Positions 42,617 through 51,733 of a stretch of 64,000 bases of DNA are shown in pieces. Under the pieces are notes generated by a model. It did not search any database. It was not told where the DNA came from and saw nothing but the letters and a program-made list of their open reading frames with translations. This DNA comes from Azolla caroliniana. Its lineage: Eukaryota; Polypodiophyta. The stretch is taken from the NCBI GenBank assembly GCA_043228905.1, contig JBHGNT010000011.1, positions 372,001-436,000 of the forward strand. Direction: 5' to 3'. Every line of letters starts with the position of its first letter. Within the stretch, counting starts at the first letter, position 1. The translations under genes were made by a program, and so were the position numbers.

Positions 42617-42961
42617 TTAATTGTCCACTACGCACCTTTCCAAATTGCAGTCGACGCGAACTCTGACCTTACCGTTCTTTTTAGGGACTACGACTATTAG
42701 ACTTAGCCACGTGGCTTTCTTTACTGGTCGGATGAAGCCAACCCTTAGCAACTTGTCAATTTCTTCTTTTACTTTTGTTGCGTAATTCGGGTTCATCCGG
42801 TAACGCCGTTGTGCTACCAGTTTGGCGTCCTTACTCAGATGTATTTGGTGTTGATACACCTGAGGATCTAGTCCCCACATGTCCTCATAGGACCAAGCGA
42901 ACATGTCGCGGAATTCTTTTAAGAGTGTGATCATTGTCGTCTTGTTTTCCGGGGTCATTTC
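42617..42961 (-). pseudogene. Element B reverse transcriptase, N-terminal part only
   Basis: Contains MTPENKTTMITLLKEFRDMF, QRRYRMNPNYATKVKEEIDK and VVVPKKNGKVRVRVDC, that is, the RT fingers up to the VDYRKxN motif, which here stops as VDCNLERC. The palm with F/Y-x-D-D is absent. Directly after a short spacer comes ORF3, so about 2.5 kb (rest of RT, RNase H and integrase, compared with C) has been deleted. Confidence 0.85.
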
Positions 42962-43079
42962 TGTTATGGGCATGACCATTTAATATCCCGTGGTGAGAAT
43001 TTACCGTAGTATTATCCACATGTATAGAATACTACGGTAAATTCTCACCACGAGATATTAAATGGTCATGCCCATAACA
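42962..43079. mobile_element. 118-bp palindromic insertion with LTR-like ends
   Basis: Two arms of 52 bp (42962-43013 and 43028-43079) are inverted copies with one mismatch, around a 14-bp spacer. Ends are TGTTATGGGC and GCCCATAACA. ATTTC lies on both sides (42957-42961 and 43080-43084), and its removal restores the element B coding (HIAKE followed by MTPENK). The arms resemble the 3' end of the solo LTR at 27725-28164. Confidence 0.92.
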
Positions 43080-43764
43080 ATTTCCTTGGCGATGTGGACC
43101 GGTCTTGTGTCTTCTACGGTGCATAGGTTCACTTCCTCCAGCTGGAATGCTTTTATGCGTTGGGACACTGCCATCTCTCTTTCTAGTGCTTCCTGTGCTT
43201 GCCGTAATTCCCTGACCGTTTCTTTATCCGGCTCCTTGTCGGTCTCGTCCGGTTGCATTATGTACGGTGATACTGCTTCGACCACATCAATTTCGAACAT
43301 AGGTACGATTTTCAGATTTTCTTGTAAGTATTGATCGACCTCTTCGTTAGCCAGACCTACAAGCATGTTGACACATTCCACATACAATGGTGTCAACTCC
43401 TTGCCGGTACTCACGCGTGGTTGTGTGGGTACTCGTACTTTCATTTTGCTGCGCCGAAAGGTAATTATGTTCTTCCACCAATTTTTCTTGATGTGCGTTG
43501 TTTTTAATCATGGGCGGCCCAACAATAGTGGGTATGCCCCTTGTGCCTGTAGCTGGAGGACTACTACCGAAATGCGGAATGCGTGACCTCCGATAGTCAC
43601 TTCCAGATCGCGTATTAATCCAGTAGGTCTTACTGAATTGGTGTCCGCCATCCGAAGCCATAACGGGCATGGTTCCCATTCTTGGATTCCCAGAGTATTA
43701 CAAGTTCGGAGGCTTATGACGTTCACGCCGGACCCTCCATCTATAATCGTGCCAGGTAGCTCTT
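43080..43764 (-). pseudogene. Element B protease and spacer (C-terminal part)
   Basis: From the C insertion leftward: KELPGTIIDGGSGVNVIS (aspartic protease start with D-G-G in place of the usual D-T/S-G), EWEPCPLWLRMADTNSVRPT, IGGHAFRISVVVLQLQ and LLLGRP. A frameshifted part and a spacer (43444-43080) follow, with FEIDVVEAVSPYIM and VHIAKE. The same text order occurs in elements A and C. Some frames are broken. Confidence 0.8.
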
Positions 43765-44189
43765 TGTTGTCCACTGGAATTGTAACCGAAGGACACAGTA
43801 CGCGTTATAATATAATATAAAAAATGGAAAGCGTTATTTTGGCAAATGTAATGGCACACTAGAAGTGTGACCGATGAAGCTTGGGATATATAAGGAAGGG
43901 AAACCCTCTAAAAGGGGGGTCTGTAATTTTGGAGAGTGTAAGACCTTTTGGATTGTAATAAAATACTATTTTCTCTGAAACTCTGAGTCTGTGTCTCTGT
44001 TGTGTGGTTCATTAATCGCTGTCTGTGTATATCGTAATTGTCGTAGTCCGGCGTAACCTAGCACGTAGTTTTTTAAAAGGAGTGGTTGTAGCCATCTTCG
44101 CCCTTATGCATTCACGACCTACGATTACTAGCTCCACGCAACACCATCACCTTGGTGTCTACCTCGAAGGCCTGAGTGTAGACAAGTGT
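43765..44189 (+). repeat. Element C left LTR
   Basis: About 425 bp, with TATATAAGG near 43888 and the block CTCTGAAACTCTGAGTCTGTG. A possible primer site TGGCACGCTTGGTG lies 19 bp inside; I cannot name the tRNA. Confidence 0.85.
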
Positions 44190-44399
44190 TCCTAACCAGT
44201 AACATGTTTGGCACGCTTGGTGATCTACATCTTCTCGCAGAACGAACAAAGATTTTTGTATGGTTAACATAGATGGCCTAGAGAACCAACACAACCCGAC
44301 AGACCAATTACAAGGTCCATCACCCGCTTAGCGGAGGAGCGCACAAAACAGAAGCCTCGGCTCAACGCATTCAGCCAGGAGTACAAGCCCAACACACAC

Positions 44400-45407
44400 C
44401 ATGGCGACACGCACAAGGTGCCCTTACCACATACGTTTCATGGTCTCTCTCTCACCGTAGGAACATCCATGGCTTTCTTCTACCCTCGCTTCAACGACGA
44501 AACCGACGCTGCCACTCATGTTCGCCTGTTCCTGAATGTCTAGAATGCGAACCATATGGTGCAATGCCTACCGGACGAGGAGGCTCACCAATCGAAGATG
44601 ACGGAGTTTGGGCTAACTCTGGATGGCAGAGCAGCATTCTGGCATTCACAGATGGACCTGCCAGCGATCACAACCTTTGATGAACTCCAATCAAAATTTT
44701 TACAGTTCTTTCACAAGAAAGTTCCACAACATGTGATCATTGGGCAATTCTATACGATCAAGAAAATGCCATCGGAATCTATCGCTGACTTCAGCTTACG
44801 CTTCCAAAACTTTCGGCGAAAATTAGAAAGAGCCCCAACGGAGGATGAAGCTCGCGAAACATTTCTCACCGCATTGCGGCTGCCTATACGGACCACCCTC
44901 ACTAACACTAGTGTGAAAGGGGAGACCGTGGATATGGTCATTGAACGAGCATTAAACTTGGAGCTCGATGAGGAGGAAGAAGCCTTTTCGATGTCCTCAT
45001 TACAGAGTGTAGACACGCAGCGTCTTCCACGATGGAATGACCAACGTCGACAATCAGAACGACCCAAATATACGGATCCTAATAAGCGTGAGGAACGGCA
45101 ATATCAGAATCACAGGAATTACAACGACTCCGAGGAAGAAGAAAGGAGGAGGAGGAATACCGAGGTAATCGTCGTTACAATAAGAACGACCGCCACTACG
45201 ACAACCATCGGTCAGGGAACAAGCGTGGCGGCTTTGGTGGGCCTCGGGGGAAAAACTGACAATACCGGGACCAATGACGATACGAAGAGAGCTCCGACGA
45301 TGACCATCATCCGGAACCACATAGGGACCAAACCCAGGCATGGAATAGCTGACGCTTCAAACAAGATCAAGAGGAGCAGAAGGAAAGACACACAATGCCC
45401 GTCGTAA
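44400..45407 (+). pseudogene. Element C gag
   Basis: AFFYPRFNDETDAATHVRLF near 44470, a stop, then an open frame from 44556 with the Retrotrans_gag domain: LTLDGRAAFWHSQMDLPAIT, FLQFFHKKVPQHVIIGQFYT, MPSESIADFSLRFQNFRRKL and ETVDMVIERALNLELDEEEE. Arginine-rich text follows; after a frameshift near 45160-45400 the zinc knuckle frame begins at 45395. One stop and one frameshift disable it. Gag would assemble the particle. Confidence 0.85.
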
Positions 45408-45709
45408 CAAAAGGAGAATCCAGCGTCCACTGTTTCATATGTGAACATCCCGGCCACTACGCCACGCAATGCCCGCTCCGTAAGGGCAAGGGCCCCGCAG
45501 TCAACTCCATTTCAACAGATGTTCAGCAGGTCACAACACGGCAGCAAGCGAAGAATGCGAACTGGGCCGCGGAGGACGAACTGTGTAGGACGGCCAAAGA
45601 ATGGGTGGAAAAGGCAAATGCGGAGGGCATGAGGCAAGAGTCCGCACAATTAGGGCCAATGGAGGATTTTGGGTCCCCGGATCCTGTATGGGAAGTGTTA
45701 GCCGGTTGA
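45395..45709 (+). pseudogene. Element C nucleocapsid zinc knuckle and linker
   Basis: Holds CFICEHPGHYATQC (C-x2-C-x4-H-x4-C), then a linker with VQQVTTRQQAKNANW and AKEWVEKANAEG, which element A also has next to its protease. A stop at 45707 separates it from the protease-RT frame starting 16 bp on. Confidence 0.8.
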
Positions 45710-45724
45710 GAAGTCACATTAACA

Positions 45725-47353
45725 ATGGAGAAACTGCTTCAGCTAGTTCCGCGATTTCTCCGTGCGATAGAGGATCGGATAACAGGACGACCCGGCATAA
45801 GTGTGGCCACCAATTTTACCAAGACTAGCAATGAACCAGCGGTGGTAGACCACAACAATCCAACAATTAAGTTGGTCCTCCAAGGGCAGGAGGTGGCCGG
45901 ATGCATAATCGACGGCGGATCGAGCGTAAATTTGATTAGCGCAAAAACATGTGAGCAGCTGGGCATATCAGACTGGGAAGTGTGTCCATTTTGGCTCCAC
46001 ATGGTGGATACCAGCTCAGTTCGACCCTTAGGATTAATTCGGAAACTGGGTATCATCATTGGAGGACACCGCTTCGAAATTTCAGCGGTGGTGCTTTCCC
46101 TCAACGCTCTAGAGGCGTATCCAATACTATTGGGTAGACCTTGGCTCCGGCCGGCAAACATCAAGCAAAGCTGGAAACACAATTGTATTAGTTTCTGGCG
46201 GGGACGTGCCAAGGTTCGCATCCCAATGAAGGAATTAGCGGCACAACCAAAAAACATAACACCCCTATATGCTGAGGACATAAATATGCTAGAGGGCATG
46301 GATGATGCGGAGATGGAAGCATATTTAGAGGAGCATCCACGAATCATCCCATTATTTGAAATCGACATGATAGAAACCGCAACGGATTACGCGACACATA
46401 CTACGGGCCAAGAAGAAGCATATGAGCCAAACCCAACGTCGATATTGGAATTAAGTAGGGCACGGGCAGCATTCGAAAGGGAGATGGAGATTTCCCATAG
46501 AGTCACAACCTCTGCATTAGAAGAGGTCAACATAGGCACGACATCAGAACCTCGACTTCTATCCATAGCAAAGGAATTAGTGCCGGATCAGAAGCAGGCA
46601 ATGATAGCACTACTCACGGAATACAAGGATGTGAAAGGGTTAGACCCAAAATTCTATCAACATAAGATCAACCTAGCAGCTGATGCGAAACCCGTGCAGC
46701 AATGGCGATATCGCATGAACCCAAACTATGCGGCCCGGGTAAAAGAAGAAATTGATAAAATTCTTAAAGCGGGATTCATTCGACCCATCAAACAAGCCAT
46801 ATGGCTTAGCCCAATGGTAGTCATACCCAAGAAGAATGGAAAGATCCGCGTTTGTGTCGACTACCGAAAACCAAACGCCGTGACAGCAACTGACGCATTT
46901 CCACTACCTTTCACCGATAGCATTCTAGATGTCGTCGCGGGACATGACATGTATAGTTTCCTAGATGGATTCAGTGGGTATAAACAGGTATGCATGCATC
47001 CTAACGACCAGGAGAAGACAGCGTTTGTCACTGACTCGGGAGTCTATGTCGCAATAGTTATGATGTTCGGACTGAAGACAACACCCGCGACATTTCAACG
47101 GACGATTACGGAAATTTTTGGAGAATATATCCTTGCCTTCATGCAGATCTTCCTAGATGATTTCGCAGTATATTGGACCGCCACCAAACATTTCCAGCAC
47201 CTATGGTTGTGTTTGGACCATTGCCGAGTAGCGTGCTTAAGCCTCAACCCCGCCAAATGCGCCTTTGGCGTCACCAGTGGCGTCCTTTTGGGCCATATTG
47301 TCAGCAAAGAGGGAATAGCAGTGCACCCAAATAAAATCTCAGCAATCATCTAG
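45725..47353 (+). CDS. Element C protease-reverse transcriptase
   Basis: Longest intact pol frame in the window, 542 codons. The protease region has CIIDGGSSVNLISAKTCEQL (D-G-G-S active-site variant), WEVCPFWLHMVDTSSVRPLG and YPILLGRPWLRPANIKQSW. A spacer carries PLFEIDMIETATDY. RT: WRYRMNPNYAARVKEEIDKI, VVIPKKNGKIRVCVDYRKPN, YSFLDGFSGYKQVCM, FGLKTTPATFQRTI, catalytic FLDDFAVY and CAFGVTSGVLLGHIVS. It stops at 47351, where homologues continue to RNase H. D-G-G in the protease is shared by A, B and C, so it is a lineage trait and not decay. Confidence 0.9.
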   Translation: MEKLLQLVPRFLRAIEDRITGRPGISVATNFTKTSNEPAVVDHNNPTIKLVLQGQEVAGCIIDGGSSVNLISAKTCEQLGISDWEVCPFWLHMVDTSSVRPLGLIRKLGIIIGGHRFEISAVVLSLNALEAYPILLGRPWLRPANIKQSWKHNCISFWRGRAKVRIPMKELAAQPKNITPLYAEDINMLEGMDDAEMEAYLEEHPRIIPLFEIDMIETATDYATHTTGQEEAYEPNPTSILELSRARAAFEREMEISHRVTTSALEEVNIGTTSEPRLLSIAKELVPDQKQAMIALLTEYKDVKGLDPKFYQHKINLAADAKPVQQWRYRMNPNYAARVKEEIDKILKAGFIRPIKQAIWLSPMVVIPKKNGKIRVCVDYRKPNAVTATDAFPLPFTDSILDVVAGHDMYSFLDGFSGYKQVCMHPNDQEKTAFVTDSGVYVAIVMMFGLKTTPATFQRTITEIFGEYILAFMQIFLDDFAVYWTATKHFQHLWLCLDHCRVACLSLNPAKCAFGVTSGVLLGHIVSKEGIAVHPNKISAII

Positions 47354-48000
47354 GCGAAGATGCCGGCGAACGCTAAGGCCCTTAGCCGGTGTTTGGGGCA
47401 AATACGCTGGCACAGTTAGATGTTACGCTACCTAGCGGACTTTGTGACACCATTACACGCCGCAGTTCACCGCACCCCTTTTAAATGGACGGCAACAGAG
47501 ACAAAGCGTATGAGGAATTGAAAGTTATGCTGACACAGGCACCGATCATCCAACCACCGGATTGGGCAAAGCCATTCCACGTATTTGTTGACGCCTCCGA
47601 CGTAGCAATTGGGAGTGCGCTGATGCAACTCACAGAGCCTAACTGGTACCGACTAGTGTACTACGCGAGCCGCAAATTATCGACCGTCGAGTGCAATTAT
47701 TCCACGATGGAGCGTGAAGTGTTAGGGATGATATACAATATCAATAAATTTCGGCATTACTTGCTGGGGCATAAATTCACATTCCACGTGGACCACGTAG
47801 TGTTGCTATATTTGGTAGAAAAACAAGCGTTAATAGGCAAATTAGGTAGATGGATGTTGTTGCTTCAAGGATTTGATTTTTCAATACAACATCGACCGGG
47901 CGCACAACATGCGCTAGTGGATTTTCTGAGTCACTTGGAAACGGTGAAACCGGGACAAAAGACGGGGATGACTTCCCAGATGCCGAACTCCTCCAAATAG
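47354..48000 (+). pseudogene. Element C RNase H
   Basis: After the stop at 47351 the same protein continues (AKALSRCLGQIRWHS, a stop), then a frame 47485-48000 with [60 protein letters not shown] and IQHRPGAQHALVDFLSHLE. These are the gypsy RNase H motifs (catalytic D in VDAS, E in MERE, D in HVDH). Two or more stops. Confidence 0.85.
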
Positions 48001-49342
48001 CCACAAACGAGGGAGCAACATTTCCGGATCGGTGGCTCATGGAAATGACCTACTTTTTGACTACCGGACTACCACCACCGCAGTTACGCACAGACGAGAA
48101 AAAGCGTTTAGCCGTCCGAAGCCGTAACTTCTGCATGGTGGAAGGAATATTATATCACAAAGGCAGTGATGGCATTTGGCGATGTGGTATATGGCAGATG
48201 TGAAAGAAGCGGTCTTACGGGAGGCTCATTGCGGCACGGCAAGCGGACATTACGCGGGCGATGTTACGGCCCGGAAAATATGGCAAGCAGGCTTATGGTG
48301 GCCAACTACTCAGAAGGACGCGTATGACTATTGCAGAAAATGCGATTTGTGTCAATGGATGGGCCAGCCCACGGAGGGCGCAAGAATGCCTCACCCGCCC
48401 ATTTTACTATTGGATCCGTTTCAAAAATGGGGTTTGGATTTTGTAGGGCCCTTCACGCCGGTGGCAGCTCGTACCAGCAATAAATATATATTGGTGGCTA
48501 CGGATTATTGCACCAAGTGGGTGGAAGCGAAAGCGCTACATGAAAATACGGCAGTCGTCACGGAAAAATGCCTTTATGAACACATTTGGTGTCGGTTCAG
48601 GTGTCCGATAGAGCTTCTCAGCGACCAGGGGAGCCATTTTTTTAACATAGTGGTTCGGGAACTAACGTAGCATTACGTCGTTGTTCACAAGAAGAGTACA
48701 CCATATTATCCACAGGCGAACGGATTGGCAGAATCCACTAACAAGACTTTGCAGACCATTCTAAAGAAAATAGTCAATGAAAATAGAATGGTCTGGGATA
48801 CCAAATTACATACGGCGTTATGGGCGTGCAGGACCAATTACAAAACCAGCGTATAGTCAACACCGTTTCGACTAGCGTTTGGATTGGAGGCCGTTATGCC
48901 AATATAATTTCAAATACCTAGTTTATGGATTCAAGTACGACACCGACTGTCCGAAGCCAAGTCTGAGCAAGTACGACTACAATAGCTACATGAACTTGGC
49001 GGAAAACGCGTACACAACATGGCTGTGTTGGAGCAAGAGCAATGACGGCGTAAAGCGTTTGTGGATCGACATCGAAATGTACGGGAAAAAGATTTCGCGA
49101 TCGGCAAAGCGGTACTAGTATTCTAGACACGTATGGGACAAATGCCGAGAAAACTCAGATTCCGCTGGACAGACCCTTATTGGATAGTGGGCGTAGAAAA
49201 TGGCACGTTTTGTCTAAGTACGCTGGCGGGAGAAGTATTACGCCAGAAAGTAAATGGGTTTCACTTAAAGCCGTATTTCGGGTCTACGCCACCAAACCCG
49301 TTTCACGCCACGGTAAAGTCGGTGGAGGATTCCGCGCCTTAA
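48001..49342 (+). pseudogene. Element C integrase
   Basis: The zinc-binding part shows HCGTASGHYAGDVTARKIW and CRKCDLC. The catalytic core has WGLDFVGPF, ELLSDQGSHF and GLAESTNKT, which supply the D, D and E residues. A stop at 48668 (before HYVVVHKKSTPYYPQANGLA) and others interrupt it. The C-terminal part (49133-49342) has RKLRFRWTDPYWIVGVENGT and VNGFHLKPYFG. The same C-terminus occurs in element A at 60471-60195. No chromodomain is seen, consistent with a Tat/Athila-type rather than chromovirus pol. Confidence 0.85.
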
Positions 49343-49761
49343 TGAGGGGAACCCACCAGTTACATAATGTAACATTAAATGTTGTATTTTACCGTTACTA
49401 TTGAAAAAAACAGAAAAAAAAGAAGAAGAAGAGGATAGTTATGCCATTAAAAGGTTGTGCATGCATAGACTCCTAGAACGAAACACGCGGCATCATCATT
49501 ACTCATAGGACGAGAAACCCTAGGCCCCAAAAAGAAGAAAGATGCAGATTATGGGCACATTCCAGAAAACAAACAACCGCTGGTTATTCTCCTCCCTGCT
49601 CGTCCTACTCTCCCTGCCATCGCCGTTTTGATAACCTTGCCCCTCATTTTGATCACTCTTCTCAATCTCCATCTTCCCCCTGCACCTCACTGAATCATAG
49701 AACTCGCTAGTGCGAGAATCATTAGGCATCAGTAAATCTTTACGAACCCTCGTCACTTACA
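49343..49761. other. Spacer between pol and ORF3 of element C
   Basis: About 420 bp without coding, with a run of A-rich sequence at 49403-49435. Element A has a similar-length spacer (60194-59849). Confidence 0.6.
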
Positions 49762-50044
49762 ATGACAATCACTATCTCTGCAGCCCTCCGTAGATGGCTT
49801 TTGGTAAAAGGATTCGAGGGATACATCAAGGTGGCTGAAGCACCGCCACATCTCGACGCTCTCGGCATAGCATAGAAGTTAAACGTGGATACCATCACAA
49901 ACTCTATGGTCCGCCAGAAACTTGGATTGTCGGGGTTGGGGGAGAAACACTTAGACATCGCTCCGGCTGAGGTACTTCAGAAATATTTTGTGAAGTACTC
50001 GACAACGGCCAAGGCTTACAGAACAAGGGAAATCCCGAACGCGT
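49762..50044 (+). pseudogene. Element C ORF3, first part (before D)
   Basis: Starts at ATG 49762: LRRWLLVKGFEGYIKVAEAP, a stop near 49874, then PAEVLQKYFVKYSTTAKAYR up to REIPN at the D insertion. It pairs with the ORF3 domain of B (WLRQHGLEGF, YFGEYSLASKAYR). The protein resumes at 54743 with FFREVAKFLLEVG. One in-frame stop besides the insertion. Confidence 0.65.
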
Positions 50045-50723
50045 TGTCGTGAAGATTTTTGTCCACGAGCGGAAACCCGAGCAACGAGAGCCAAAGAGCG
50101 ATGTGCAACGTTGCACACGTACACAATGTATTTGTAATAATAATAGGGGTAAAGGGTATGGTGCTAGAAATGCCCCATAAGATCCCTAAGGTATAAAGGC
50201 GATGTGGTCTTGTGTGCACATCCACGCGAGAGAGAGAGAGAGGTACTATGCGGTACATAGGTACCTAGTTGTTTGTGAGGAGGTGGGAGTTAAGGGGCCA
50301 TCAATCTCACCCTCCCCCAAATCAAGGCAAATATTCCCTTTGAATGAAAGGGGATATTTTAGTCTCACGTTTGTAAACGGTCTTCCCTCCTTGTGCTATA
50401 AAAGGAGAGGGAAGCACCATTGTGGGGGTTGCCTATTTTGAGTGTGCAAGGTATACCACATAGGTCGAGCGTTAGGGTTAGGGTTTCTTTATCTTTATCT
50501 TCATCTTCGTCGGTTAGGGTTTCGAGTAGTCGTTTGGTGCGGTCTATGCGGCCACCATTTTGTAATCGTTCATTTCATTTTATATATCTTGTTGATCATC
50601 TTGTTCATTCTTCTTCTTCTTGAGCAAAGCTTCCTTTCCATGTCCTATTCCTTCTCCTCTACTCCTTAGTCCAAAACCCCCGTGGTCCCGCCCTTCTCCA
50701 CGCACGCGCGTAGCAACACGACA
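50045..50723 (+). repeat. Element D left LTR
   Basis: TGTCGTGAAG to CAACACGACA. It has TGCTATAAAAGG (TATA box) near 50393. Downstream of it lie telomere-like boxes GTTAGGGTTAGGGTTTC (50471-50487) and GGTTAGGGTTTC (50512-50523). It ends with TAGTCCAAAACCC, which element E's LTR also has. Confidence 0.92.
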
Positions 50724-50727
50724 TATT

Positions 50728-50740
50728 TGGTGAACCCAAC
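50728..50740 (+). other. Element D primer-binding site
   Basis: TGGTGAACCCAAC, 4 bp after the LTR, same as in elements E and G. The tRNA is not identified. Confidence 0.65.
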
Positions 50741-50767
50741 GTGAAGAGGCGGCAAGGGAGGAAGGAG

Positions 50768-51733
50768 ATGGAAGACGGAGACATCACGGAAGTAATTACG
50801 AGAATGGCAAGGGATTTCGCAAGAAGGAGAGAAAGACGGGAAGAGGCGTACAAGTACGATCGACGCGAGTTCGATCTATGGGTGTCGTCGGCAAAGGCTC
50901 CTCGAAGCGTAATGAAGGCATTCCGGGAGTTCGATCTCCGGTTTTCCCAACTTTCGGTCCGGGATCAAGAATCAGTGTGGGCGGACAAGGTCCCACTATT
51001 GTTGAAGTCGGTCAACGAAAGGGGGAGAATGGCCATTTTTCCCTACCTCGAAGATGATGAAGGGGCGTACGGCCTCACCGAAGATTGGAACGAGGTGGAA
51101 TGGGCGTGCATACAGTGCGATGAGAGGCGGTCGGCCACAACGCGGCCCGCGAGCGGTGGAGAAGAGAGAGCGACGACCAACTACGCACTACCGCCGGAAG
51201 AGAGCTCAATGCAAATCGGTTCGGAGGAGCTCAACATCGAAGCCTTGGTGCGGGAAGCGTACGAGATCGTAGAGGCACAAATCGAAGCTGAAGAAGGGCT
51301 TATTGCGGAGTCGAGGCTGAGCGGATCGGAGGATGAGGAGGCCGAAAGTGAATGGTACATTGGTACCACGGGAGAGGGTGCGGGACGAGCCACCCTCTCG
51401 ACATGCGGAGAAAGATCGACCGAGGACGAGGTCGGGGACGGTGAGGCGGTGATCGCCGATTCGAGTGGACATGAGGGAGTTCGGGCATGGAGGCCCGAAA
51501 CATCGAGTGGGGAGAAGACAGGCGGTGGTGCCGGGACCTTACGCACACCGGGCCTAGAGACTCCGGCAACTGGCCCGAGAGCTGGTGTGAGACCTAGAGT
51601 GATGGGCGGTGGCGGCAGCAAGGTGGGCGACCACGACGTCGACGATGTGGGAGAGGGTGCGGAAAGAGCGACCCTCTCGTCTTGCGGCGAATGGACGGCC
51701 ATGGAGGCCGGTAACTACGGATTCGGGACATAG
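50768..51733 (+). CDS. Element D gag-like protein
   Basis: 321 codons from an ATG at 50768 (MEDGDITEVI) to a stop at 51731. Residues about 30-120 form a gag-like region: YKYDRREFDLWVSSAKAPRS, MKAFREFDLRFSQLSVRDQE, VPLLLKSVNERGRMAIFPYL and LTEDWNEVEWACIQ. This pattern (R-x-F-D-x-WV, then FxxRFxxLSxxDQ, then LLxSVxxxxR, then L-T-x-D-W) occurs in the Gag of some plant gypsy elements. The rest is acidic with the first degenerate repeats (TLRTPGLETPATGPRAGVRP). Past the stop the same frame goes on to 52069. No zinc knuckle. It should package RNA in particles supplied with enzymes by another element. Confidence 0.7.
   Translation: MEDGDITEVITRMARDFARRRERREEAYKYDRREFDLWVSSAKAPRSVMKAFREFDLRFSQLSVRDQESVWADKVPLLLKSVNERGRMAIFPYLEDDEGAYGLTEDWNEVEWACIQCDERRSATTRPASGGEERATTNYALPPEESSMQIGSEELNIEALVREAYEIVEAQIEAEEGLIAESRLSGSEDEEAESEWYIGTTGEGAGRATLSTCGERSTEDEVGDGEAVIADSSGHEGVRAWRPETSSGEKTGGGAGTLRTPGLETPATGPRAGVRPRVMGGGGSKVGDHDVDDVGEGAERATLSSCGEWTAMEAGNYGFGT

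Noticed and set aside
43765-43800. Protease coding running through the start of the element C LTR (PSVTIPVDN on the minus strand)
   Set aside because: The same text occurs at the other LTR of C (56774 on), so it is LTR sequence; the true host frame is restored by joining at the TCTTT duplication.
50471-50523. Telomere repeat array
   Set aside because: Only two or three TTAGGG-type units, present in both LTRs of element D at the same place, so they are promoter-type boxes and not a telomere relic.
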